From: Promethearchaeia archaeon | Lineage (GTDB): Archaea > Asgardarchaeota > Lokiarchaeia > Sigyniarchaeales > SOKP01 | Assembly: GCA_029856445.1 (NCBI GenBank) | Contig: JAHQWY010000234.1 | Location: 1-6,039 of the forward strand | Reading direction: 5' to 3' | Length of the DNA stretch: 6,039 bases | Shown: positions 1-5,570 of the stretch, piece by piece | Position numbering within the stretch: the stretch's first letter is position 1 | How the letters are laid out: each line of letters starts with the position of its first letter | Translations under genes and position numbers: made by a program | The notes under the pieces: model-generated | What the model was told of the DNA's origin: nothing | What the model saw: the letters and a program-made list of their open reading frames with translations, nothing else | The model's database searches: none

Positions 1-2
1 TT

Positions 3-65
3 TTTGGTGCACAGCTTTATACTACACTTGTAGCAGAAAAATTTGAGGAATGTGTATCTACTTAG
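3..65 (+). CDS. possible C-terminal end of an upstream gene (partial)
   Basis: Frame 3 is open from the window edge to a TAG at 63-65 and encodes 20 residues ending in VAEKFEECVST. The other two forward frames stop at 31-33 and 44-46. The residues are mixed and partly acidic, like a normal protein tail, and the stretch is richer in G and C than the intergenic DNA that follows. No family can be recognised from 20 residues, and a chance open frame this short is quite possible. Confidence 0.35.
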   Translation, partial: FGAQLYTTLVAEKFEECVST

Positions 66-158
66 TTTGTAAAGAATTATAAAATAAATCGATATTGATT
101 AGATGCACAAACTATATCTTAAATTGTTAGAAGCTTTTTAATTATTAAAATCAATTAA

Positions 159-167
159 TTTATAATA
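159..167 (+). promoter_or_regulatory. TATA-like box of the MBOAT gene
   Basis: TTTATAATA is centred 26 bp before the ATG at 189, the usual archaeal distance from TATA centre to transcription start. The mRNA would then begin at or next to the start codon. This agrees with the absence of any Shine-Dalgarno sequence in front of that ATG. Chance TATA-like matches are common in such AT-rich DNA, so the support comes mainly from the same spacing recurring before two other genes in the window. A near-repeat of 11 bp (144-154 and 165-175) flanks the box. Confidence 0.45.
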
Positions 168-188
168 AAAATCAACTTCAAGTCTGCC

Positions 189-1673
189 ATGCCTTTAAAT
201 TTTACCGATTTTAGTTTTTTAATTATACTCTTTATAGGCCTAATAATTTATTGGTCTTTTAGCAAATTCATTAAGACTCAAAATACAATTTTATTAGGTT
301 TATGTTATTTTATATATGGTTTTGGAAGTCTTTGGCTGTTAATAATAATATTTTCGTCTACTATTTTTAATTATTTTAGCGGAATTCTTCTAGGAAAAAA
401 TTTTAACCAAAAGAAAAAAAAAAGAATTTTAGTTTTAAGTATTTTGATAAATCTATCAAACTTGGTTTTTTTTAAATATTTTAACTTTTTTTCTGAAAAT
501 ATAACCTATCTATTAAATATTTTTGGACTAAATATAGATCCTTTTATACTTAATATTATTGTAATTATAGGAATCTCTTTCTATACATTGCAAGTAATTG
601 CTTACAATATTGATGTATATAGAGAAATTATAAACCCTATTAAAAGATTTATCGATTTTGCAGTCTTTCTTGCTTATTTTCCAAAACTTGCATCAGGTCC
701 TATCGAACATCCTAAAAATTTTATCCCTGAAATTGAAAAAAGAAAAAAGCTATCAAATTGCGATTTTTCGGGAGCAATCCAGTTAATCTTATTTGGTTAT
801 TTTAGTAAAGTTGTCATAGCAGATTTGATTTCATATCATATAGGTGATTTTTATTTAAATCCTTCCGCCTATAACTCCACAGATGCTTTATTGATAACGT
901 TTTTATATACTATTCAAATTTATGCTGATTTTGCTGCCTATTCTAATATTGCTCGAGGAATTAGTAAATTATTTGGTATAAATTTAATGATAAATTTTAA
1001 TCAACCCTACTTATCAACAAATATTCGAGCTTTTTGGCGAACTTGGCATATTTCATTAACTGAATGGCTTCGGGATTATCTTTATATCCCTCTGGGTGGT
1101 GATCGCAAAGGTTCGAAAAGATTACAATTAAACATTCTAATTGTGTTTACTTTAAGCGGGTTGTGGCATGGTGCTGGTTTAACTTACATTATATTTGGGC
1201 TCGTTCATGGGTTCTTTCTTATTATCTATAGATTTAATCATAATGCTTTAAATAAATGGAATAAGAATCCTATAAAATTAATTGAAAATTTGGATGGATA
1301 TAAAAAAAAGCTTTTTTATAGTTGCTACAAATTTTTAGGATTTTTTATTACATTTCAATTTATTAACTTTGCCTTGATAATCTTTCGATCAAGTGATCTA
1401 AATACTGCCTTTATAATTATAAAAAAAGCATATTCCTTTGATTCTTCTTTTTTAGTTCATATAAATCATAATTATCTCCTCTATATATTGCTATTCTCCT
1501 ATTTTTTCATTTTCTTAATCGATTTAATACAATATAAATTGAAAAGACAGGACATTATCACAAATCTGCATTGGATACCTCAAGGAATAATCTATGCTTT
1601 CTTAATCTTTATGATAATTATATTTACCAACAGTTTTGTAAAATATACTCCATTTATATATGCAGGTTTTTAA
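189..1673 (+). CDS. MBOAT-family membrane O-acyltransferase (AlgI/DltB-like)
   Basis: This is a 494-residue polytopic membrane protein, normal length for AlgI-type MBOAT enzymes, which move acyl (often acetyl) groups onto extracytoplasmic polysaccharides or other surface molecules. Family landmarks appear in order: ISFYTLQVIAYNIDVYR (129-145), FPKLASGPI (164-172), YADFAAYSNIARG (245-257), WRTWHISLTEWLRDYLYIPL (283-302) followed by GG, and SGLWHGAG (323-330). H327 in the last motif is the expected catalytic histidine, and H287 is the second conserved histidine. Roughly ten or eleven hydrophobic segments cover the chain, with a lysine-rich loop at 75-79. The ATG at 189 has no Shine-Dalgarno but sits 26 bp from a TATA-like box. 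No AlgJ/AlgX, DltD or other SGNH partner lies downstream, so acceptor and donor are unknown. The family call is secure; the substrate is not. Confidence 0.93.
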   Translation: MPLNFTDFSFLIILFIGLIIYWSFSKFIKTQNTILLGLCYFIYGFGSLWLLIIIFSSTIFNYFSGILLGKNFNQKKKKRILVLSILINLSNLVFFKYFNFFSENITYLLNIFGLNIDPFILNIIVIIGISFYTLQVIAYNIDVYREIINPIKRFIDFAVFLAYFPKLASGPIEHPKNFIPEIEKRKKLSNCDFSGAIQLILFGYFSKVVIADLISYHIGDFYLNPSAYNSTDALLITFLYTIQIYADFAAYSNIARGISKLFGINLMINFNQPYLSTNIRAFWRTWHISLTEWLRDYLYIPLGGDRKGSKRLQLNILIVFTLSGLWHGAGLTYIIFGLVHGFFLIIYRFNHNALNKWNKNPIKLIENLDGYKKKLFYSCYKFLGFFITFQFINFALIIFRSSDLNTAFIIIKKAYSFDSSFLVHINHNYLLYILLFSYFFIFLIDLIQYKLKRQDIITNLHWIPQGIIYAFLIFMIIIFTNSFVKYTPFIYAGF

Positions 1674-1952
1674 AAAAAATTATATTATTTATTAACTATT
1701 TTCACCTTATTAACTAATTTTGTAGAATATGTAATTGTTAATCGTTACTATATTGGAGCTCATTGAGTTATCTAATCTAAAATAATAGACGGGAAATAAT
1801 GTACCTAAGAGTGAAAAAGAAAATAAGTTTTGAATTTATATTTTGCCTTGTCTTTAATTTGAAGATCCCAAAAGTCAATAAATTAAAATTGTTATCTAGA
1901 AATTCACTATTAAAACAGAGATGAAAAATAAAAAAAAAATAAAGTTGAATCT
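1674..1952. other. convergent intergenic region, no convincing gene
   Basis: This 279-bp, strongly AT-rich gap separates the tail-to-tail MBOAT and GAPDH genes. It holds a 10-bp direct repeat TTATTAACTA (1689-1698 and 1707-1716) and a long A tract near 1924-1943 that reads as the GAPDH terminator on the minus strand. A 41-codon open frame (1799-1924, +) begins with ATG but has no good ribosome site, is lysine-rich and ends in the terminator tract, so I did not call it. I see no RNA gene or strong hairpin. Confidence 0.6.
1924..1943 (-). terminator. poly-T terminator of GAPDH
   Basis: On the minus strand this reads as T3, A, T10, A, T5, starting 9 nt after the GAPDH stop codon. Archaeal RNA polymerase terminates at such U-rich tracts without needing a hairpin, and I see no stem in front of it. 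The position right after the gene end supports the call. The surrounding DNA is AT-rich, so this is a probable rather than proven terminator. Confidence 0.55.
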
Positions 1953-2960
1953 CTATAACTTTTTAACTATTAATTCGGCCATTCGGTTTGAGAAGCCCCA
2001 TTCATTATCATACCAGCTTAAGACGAAAATCTGATCCTCAATAACTTTTGTCCAAAGACCATTAAATATTGAGCTATTTGAATTTCCAATAATATCACTA
2101 CTTACAATTGGATCGTCAGTATATTCTAAGATCCCCTTTAAGCTGTTATTAGAGGCTTCTTTCATCTTAGAATTAATGTCTTCAGCAGTACATTTATTTT
2201 CTACAACGGCTTTTAAATCAACTACACTACCATCAAGAGTAGGTACTCTTACCGCAATACCATCTAGTTTTCCTTTTAATTCAGGAAAAACCAAACCAAT
2301 TGCTTTCGCAGCACCAGTAGATGTAGGTATCATATTTTGGGCAGCTGCTCTTCCGCGAATCATTTTATCAGGGGCTCCTGCTCTTGCGATATCTCCCGTT
2401 GTTTGATCATTAGTATATGAGTGGATTGTTGTCATTAGACCGTATTTGATCTTAAAATTTTCTTGCAGAACTTTGACAACCGGAGCTAAACAATTAGTTG
2501 TACAAGATGCATTTGAGATAATTTTATGATCACTTGTTAACTTATCATCATTACATCCCAAAACAACTGTAATATCTGGATCTGTAGCTGGTGCACTGAT
2601 TAAAACCCTTTTTGCACCTGCAGTTAAGTGTTTACTAGCTCCTTCTCTATTAACAAATCGACCAGTACATTCAGCTGCTACATCAATATTATTACTACCA
2701 TGAGGCAAATTCGCGGGATCTCTCTCCGCAGTAATAGGTATATTTTTACCATCAATAATCAATGAATTATCAGTAGATTCGACTTTTCCTTTAAATCTTC
2801 CAAAGACAGAATCATATTTTAAAGCATAAGCCAAATATTTTGGTTCAAAAAGATCATTGATGGAAACAAGATCAATGTCATTCCAGAAATTATCGTATAC
2901 AGCTCTGAAAAATAATCTTCCAATTCTTCCGAAACCATTAATTGCGACTCTTTTTGCCAT
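1953..2960 (-). CDS. gap: class I (bacterial-type) glyceraldehyde-3-phosphate dehydrogenase
   Basis: This 335-residue cytosolic enzyme of glycolysis/gluconeogenesis is of normal family length. It converts glyceraldehyde 3-phosphate, NAD(P)+ and phosphate to 1,3-bisphosphoglycerate. The Rossmann motif INGFGRIGR is at 7-15. D36 in SIND is the acidic residue that usually favours NAD+. The catalytic Cys is C153 in SNASCTTNC (149-157), the catalytic His is H180 in TTIHSYTND, the phosphate-binding TSTGAAKA is at 213-220, and SWYDNEWGFSNRM is at 315-327. The S-loop (about 187-206) is unusual: DIARAGAPDKMIRGRAAA replaces the common short D-x-P-H-K-D-x-RRARAAA form and looks about four residues longer. 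I chose the ATG at 2960 because it gives the typical MAKRVAINGFGRIGR start and has GTGAG 4 nt upstream. A GTG start at 2969 would add three residues but would use that same element as its codon. The classical archaeal GAPDH is a different, distant class, so this gene may be of bacterial origin. Confidence 0.97.
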   Translation of the reverse strand: MAKRVAINGFGRIGRLFFRAVYDNFWNDIDLVSINDLFEPKYLAYALKYDSVFGRFKGKVESTDNSLIIDGKNIPITAERDPANLPHGSNNIDVAAECTGRFVNREGASKHLTAGAKRVLISAPATDPDITVVLGCNDDKLTSDHKIISNASCTTNCLAPVVKVLQENFKIKYGLMTTIHSYTNDQTTGDIARAGAPDKMIRGRAAAQNMIPTSTGAAKAIGLVFPELKGKLDGIAVRVPTLDGSVVDLKAVVENKCTAEDINSKMKEASNNSLKGILEYTDDPIVSSDIIGNSNSSIFNGLWTKVIEDQIFVLSWYDNEWGFSNRMAELIVKKL

Positions 2961-2964
2961 CTTT

Positions 2965-2969
2965 CTCAC
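2965..2969 (-). promoter_or_regulatory. GTGAG ribosome-binding site deciding the GAPDH start
   Basis: The minus strand reads GTGAG, AAAG, ATG. GTGA can pair with the UCAC near the 3' end of 16S rRNA, and the 4-nt spacing is workable. This favours the ATG at 2960 over the overlapping GTG codon at 2969. A similar GTGA precedes the M20 gene. Confidence 0.45.
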
Positions 2970-2978
2970 TTTTTTAAA

Positions 2979-3001
2979 TTAGTTCAAATTATTTGAAATA
3001 A
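2979..3001. promoter_or_regulatory. operator-like near-perfect palindrome upstream of GAPDH
   Basis: The half-sites TTAGTTCAAAT (2979-2989) and ATTTGAAATAA (2991-3001) are reverse complements at 10 of 11 positions around a single central base at 2990. The core TTCAAAT-T-ATTTGAA is perfect. The centre lies 30 bp before the GAPDH ATG, where a bound dimeric helix-turn-helix regulator would cover the transcription start or leader. No regulator gene is adjacent. The function is inferred from symmetry and position only. Confidence 0.45.
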
Positions 3002-3005
3002 CAAT

Positions 3006-3015
3006 CTAAATATGT
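3006..3015 (-). promoter_or_regulatory. possible TATA-like element of GAPDH
   Basis: The minus strand reads ACATATTTAG. Its centre is about 26 bp before position 2984, which would place the start of transcription inside the palindrome and give a leader of about 24 nt carrying the GTGAG site. The match to the archaeal TATA consensus is modest and AT-rich alternatives exist nearby, so this is tentative. Confidence 0.25.
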
Positions 3016-3147
3016 GGTAGATAGTTTTTTAATTTTTTAGTTTTGGATTTTCTATATCCAAGAGTTTATCGTTGATGGTTTTCAATCTATCATATAAAAA
3101 TGACAAAATATGAAAAAGCTGCCTTTAATACTTTATTTTGTAATGAA

Positions 3148-3156
3148 TTTTATATT
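3148..3156 (+). promoter_or_regulatory. TATA-like box of the crotonase-M20 operon
   Basis: TTTTATATT is centred 26 bp before the ATG at 3178, the same geometry as the MBOAT gene. No Shine-Dalgarno is present before this ATG (the preceding bases read AAGTTAAAGATATT), so a leaderless transcript is the simplest reading. The rest of the 217-bp divergent intergenic region is AT-rich. It holds only a short 6-bp stem (3043-3048 with 3056-3061) besides the GAPDH elements. Confidence 0.45.
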
Positions 3157-3177
3157 GAATTCTAAGTTAAAGATATT

Positions 3178-3969
3178 ATGAATGATCAAGATTTAATTTT
3201 GTATGAAGCAAAAGGACGGATTGCAACAATCACGATTAACAGACCAGATAAAGCAAATGCCTGTAACATTTCAATGTTAAAGATGATTCATGAAAATTTA
3301 ATTAGAGCGGATCAAGATGAAAAGGTAAAATGTCTTATAATAAAAAGTACGGGGCAGCGATTCTTTTCAGCTGGGTATGATTTAAAGGAAATCCAAGGAT
3401 CACCTGAGAATGTGTTACAAATTACAGAATGGGGAAGAAAGATAAATCAAACTATGATTCTTATGAAAAAACCTATTTTAACACAAGTACAGGGCATCGC
3501 AGTTGGTTTTGGTGTTATGGTTATATTGGCAAGTGATTTAAAAATTTTTGCTAATCGTTCTAAAGAAGAATTATATTTAAGACTGCCTGAAATTGCTATA
3601 TCGGCATTTCCCCAAACAGGAGCAACTCTTCTGCCATTATTGGCTTTTGGTTTAAACTGTGCAAAAAATTTACTTTATACCACTGATAAAGTTGGAATTG
3701 AAGAATTAAAAAATATTAATTTCCCCACAAGAATTTTTCCCCTAGATCAACTTGAGAGTGAAACACTCTCTTTTGTTAAGCAATTGAGTAAATACCAAAC
3801 AGAATTCTTATTCTTCATTAAGTCAATGCTAACAATCATGAATAAGGCTTATATTAAATCATGTTTTGATTTAGAAGATGAATGTGCGAAAATTGCTTAC
3901 TCAACTGAAAAGAAATCTATGAAGGAGTTAGACGATCTTATACAGGATATGTATAAAAAATTTTCATAA
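3178..3969 (+). CDS. crotonase-superfamily protein (enoyl-CoA hydratase/isomerase-like)
   Basis: At 263 residues this is the usual length of a single-domain crotonase, a cytosolic fold that acts on acyl-CoA thioesters. Visible landmarks are the N-terminal strand and INRPDKANA (20-28), the first oxyanion-hole loop FFSAGYDLKEI (62-72), the second loop VQGIAVGFG (104-112) ending in ASD (118-120), and LPEIAI (136-141). E138 matches the second catalytic glutamate of classical enoyl-CoA hydratase (rat E164). The position of the first (rat E144) appears to hold M114, so simple water addition across a 2-enoyl-CoA is doubtful. An isomerase, hydrolase or other crotonase reaction is as likely. The gene heads an apparent two-gene operon, with the M20 amidohydrolase starting 12 nt after its stop. 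The start ATG has no ribosome site but lies 26 bp from a TATA-like box. The superfamily is firm; the reaction is unknown. Confidence 0.9.
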   Translation: MNDQDLILYEAKGRIATITINRPDKANACNISMLKMIHENLIRADQDEKVKCLIIKSTGQRFFSAGYDLKEIQGSPENVLQITEWGRKINQTMILMKKPILTQVQGIAVGFGVMVILASDLKIFANRSKEELYLRLPEIAISAFPQTGATLLPLLAFGLNCAKNLLYTTDKVGIEELKNINFPTRIFPLDQLESETLSFVKQLSKYQTEFLFFIKSMLTIMNKAYIKSCFDLEDECAKIAYSTEKKSMKELDDLIQDMYKKFS

Positions 3970-3972
3970 AAT

Positions 3973-3976
3973 GTGA
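3973..3976 (+). promoter_or_regulatory. GTGA ribosome-binding element of the M20 gene
   Basis: GTGA lies 5 nt before the ATG at 3982 in the 12-nt gap after the crotonase stop. It can pair with the 16S rRNA 3' end and supports this ATG as the start of the second gene in the operon, whose transcript has leader sequence to offer, unlike the first gene. Confidence 0.4.
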
Positions 3977-3981
3977 AATAA

Positions 3982-4590
3982 ATGGATGACCTTAAGAATT
4001 CTGTATTGGAACGGATTGATTCTTTACGGGATGAAATTATAAAGTTCCATCAGCAAATTGTACAAATTCCCTCTGAAAATCCTCCTGGTAATTATGAGGA
4101 AATTGCCATATTTACAGCTATTAAGATGAAGGAAATCGGCCTTGAAGTCGAGATTAGAGAGAACAACGTTGTTGGGAAAATAGAGAATAATAACAAGCAT
4201 AGACTGATATTTTATGGGCATTATGATACTATTAAAGCATTTGAAGGCTGGACAAAAGATCCCTTTGGAGGAGAAGTCATTGATGGCAAAATTTATGGTC
4301 GGGGTTCTTCGGATGATAAATCATGTGTAACTGCAGAAATTTTTGCAACCCAAGCAATATTAAAAACTATCCCTGTATTTAATGGGAATCTGACATTAAC
4401 CGCAGTTGGAGATGAAGAGCTTGGTGGTTTAGCTGGAGCTAAGTATTTGTTACATAGAAAAATGGTTAAAGGAGATGCGTGTTTATTAGGAGATTCTCCA
4501 TTTGCCTATCCAATTGGTTATTGTGGGGGGTGGAATGTTTCCTATCTTTGTTATTCGAGGAAATCAAAGTCATGGTATGGGTTTCCCTGA
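3982..4590 (+). CDS. M20 family metallo-amidohydrolase, N-terminal part (frameshifted)
   Basis: This is the first 202-codon reading frame of an ArgE/DapE-type M20 enzyme, a family of two-metal hydrolases that remove acyl or aminoacyl groups from amide substrates. It carries the N-terminal half of the catalytic domain: GHYDT (79-83; H80 metal ligand, D82), GRGSSDDK (106-113; D111 bridging metal ligand), GDEELGG (143-149; E145 general base, E146 metal ligand) and LLGDSP (168-173; D171 as the next metal ligand). Homology stops after IGYCGG (178-183). The final residues, WNVSYLCYSRKSKSWYGFP, do not resemble the family, while the +1 frame continues it. Correcting one base in the G6 run at 4525-4530 joins both parts into about 406 residues, normal for the family. 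The gene follows the crotonase by 12 nt with a GTGA site before its ATG. It is either a sequencing error, a broken gene or a frameshifting gene. Confidence 0.88.
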   Translation: MDDLKNSVLERIDSLRDEIIKFHQQIVQIPSENPPGNYEEIAIFTAIKMKEIGLEVEIRENNVVGKIENNNKHRLIFYGHYDTIKAFEGWTKDPFGGEVIDGKIYGRGSSDDKSCVTAEIFATQAILKTIPVFNGNLTLTAVGDEELGGLAGAKYLLHRKMVKGDACLLGDSPFAYPIGYCGGWNVSYLCYSRKSKSWYGFP

Positions 4591-5203
4591 TTTACCAGAA
4601 CCTCTTCGTAATGAATATTCCGGGATAAATGCTATTCAAAAAATGGTAAAGTCCTTAAATTTTCTTTTAGAGATGAAAAAGGAATTGAATCAGAAAGAAA
4701 CAAAATATCAATTACCCCCAAGCTATTCTTCAAAAGTGAGTGATGTAAATATAGTTGTTATTCAAGGAGGAACTAAAATTTCTATTGTCCCAAATAGATG
4801 TGTTTTACAGATTAGTATAAATATTATACCAGAACAGGATATCGAGAGTTTGAAGAATAAGATTTTACAATTTGTGGAGATTCTTAAAGAAGAAGATCCT
4901 CTCTTAGATATATCTGTACAAATCCCTATTGCCTATGAGCCTCAAGTTATTGATGAGAACTCAAAGTTCGCGAAATCTGTTAAAAACGCTTTTAAAATCG
5001 TATTTAATGAAGAAAGAGAATTTAAATTATTTATACCAACCACAGATGCTCATTGGTTTCAAGAAAAAGGAATTGAAACAATCTTGGTTGGAGGGACAAG
5101 AGGAGATAATAATGTTCATACTAAAGATGAATTTGTTTATATTGAAGATTTGATAGACCTTACAAAAATTTTTGTTCTTGCAGCCTTAAATTATTTTAAA
5201 TAA
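4502..5203 (+). CDS. M20 family metallo-amidohydrolase, C-terminal part (frameshifted)
   Basis: This frame continues the M20 gene. The frame itself is open from a TTG at 4502 (first in-frame ATG at 4535), but family-like sequence begins only at about 4529 (GGMFPIFVIRGNQSHG). It contains the lid/dimerisation domain with QSHG (H24), the loop GINAIQKM (41-48) and IQGGTKISIVPNRC (87-100). The returning catalytic domain follows with PTTDAHWF (159-166) and GGTRGDNNVHTKDEFV (177-192), where H186 is the last metal-binding histidine. Every metal ligand is therefore present across the two parts. Two positions look atypical: the usual D-x-R before x-x-P in the lid domain reads SIN (N107), and the common TDAR reads TDAH. 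No ribosome site precedes a start here, so independent translation is unlikely. The substrate cannot be told from sequence. Confidence 0.85.
   Translation: MPIQLVIVGGGMFPIFVIRGNQSHGMGFPDLPEPLRNEYSGINAIQKMVKSLNFLLEMKKELNQKETKYQLPPSYSSKVSDVNIVVIQGGTKISIVPNRCVLQISINIIPEQDIESLKNKILQFVEILKEEDPLLDISVQIPIAYEPQVIDENSKFAKSVKNAFKIVFNEEREFKLFIPTTDAHWFQEKGIETILVGGTRGDNNVHTKDEFVYIEDLIDLTKIFVLAALNYFK
4525..4530 (+). other. G6 run at the frame break of the M20 gene
   Basis: In the first frame these bases are two consecutive GGG glycine codons after TAT TGT. Reading five G instead of six gives Y-C-G-G-G-M-F-P and joins the two halves at the point where family similarity moves from one frame to the next. The break can be an assembly homopolymer error, a real mutation, or a site where a glycyl-tRNA slips forward by one base. 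Confidence 0.7.
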
Positions 5204-5237
5204 AACTATTATTTTTCATATCCAAATCAGAAAGAAT

Positions 5238-5570
5238 TCATATATAATATGATATATCTCGAAATTTCAGTTTATAAATTTCTTTCCAAGTACTGAATTC
5301 CTCAGAAGAAAGTAAATGGATTTCAAAAGGATGACTTAGAGGTAATCCTGCACTTTCTTCAATATCAGTAATGATTTGAGTTCTAATTAAATGCTTTTTA
5401 GGGACATTCGCAATAATTAAAATATCGATATCACTGCCACCTACTTGCTTTTCTTCAATGATACTTCCGAAGATAAATACTTCTGAATCTATCAAAATCT
5501 CTTTAGTACTATTGTATATTCTTTCCAAATATACTCTGTAATTTTTTAGCATCTCACGACGAATTTTCAT
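5238..5570 (-). CDS. minimal nucleotidyltransferase (MNT), partner of HEPN
   Basis: This small cytosolic protein (110 residues from the ATG at 5570) has the polymerase-beta nucleotidyltransferase core. FIFGS (32-36) is followed after ten residues by SDIDILI (46-52), matching hG[GS]x9-13DhD, and E83 in PFEIHLL can be the third carboxylate. D47, D49 and E83 suggest an active enzyme. In characterised HEPN-MNT pairs the MNT is the antitoxin and may add AMP to a tyrosine of the HEPN partner. It is translated from the same transcript as the HEPN gene, and its start lies inside that gene's end. The start is uncertain: TTG 5591, ATG 5582, ATG 5570 and ATG 5552 are all in frame. I kept MKIRREMLKNYRVYLERI because the charged helix before the core resembles archaeal relatives, but no start has a clear ribosome site. 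The tail ends 34 bp from the convergent M20 gene. Confidence 0.85.
   Translation of the reverse strand: MKIRREMLKNYRVYLERIYNSTKEILIDSEVFIFGSIIEEKQVGGSDIDILIIANVPKKHLIRTQIITDIEESAGLPLSHPFEIHLLSSEEFSTWKEIYKLKFRDISYYI

Noticed and set aside
87..100. 14-bp imperfect palindrome AATCGATATTGATT before the MBOAT gene
   Set aside because: Short, with a mismatch, and about 90 bp from the gene start; too weak to call an operator.
1799..1924. 41-codon open frame starting with ATG in the MBOAT-GAPDH gap
   Set aside because: Only a weak GGGA upstream, lysine/leucine-rich composition expected from AT-rich DNA, and an end touching the GAPDH terminator tract; no TATA-like box at the spacing seen for the real genes.
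2176..2406. 76-codon open frame on the plus strand
   Set aside because: Lies entirely antisense to the conserved GAPDH catalytic region and has no family resemblance; it is a shadow of that gene.
3043..3061. Short hairpin TTGGAT/ATCCAA in the divergent promoter region
   Set aside because: A 6-bp stem with a 7-nt loop is expected by chance at this length, and it is placed neither as a terminator nor as a clear operator.
4024..4221. 65-codon open frame on the minus strand
   Set aside because: Antisense to the conserved N-terminal M20 catalytic domain, with no supporting start signals.
4929..5153. 74-codon open frame on the plus strand
   Set aside because: An out-of-frame shadow inside the M20 C-terminal domain; its low-complexity Lys/Leu-rich product follows from the AT-rich coding sequence.
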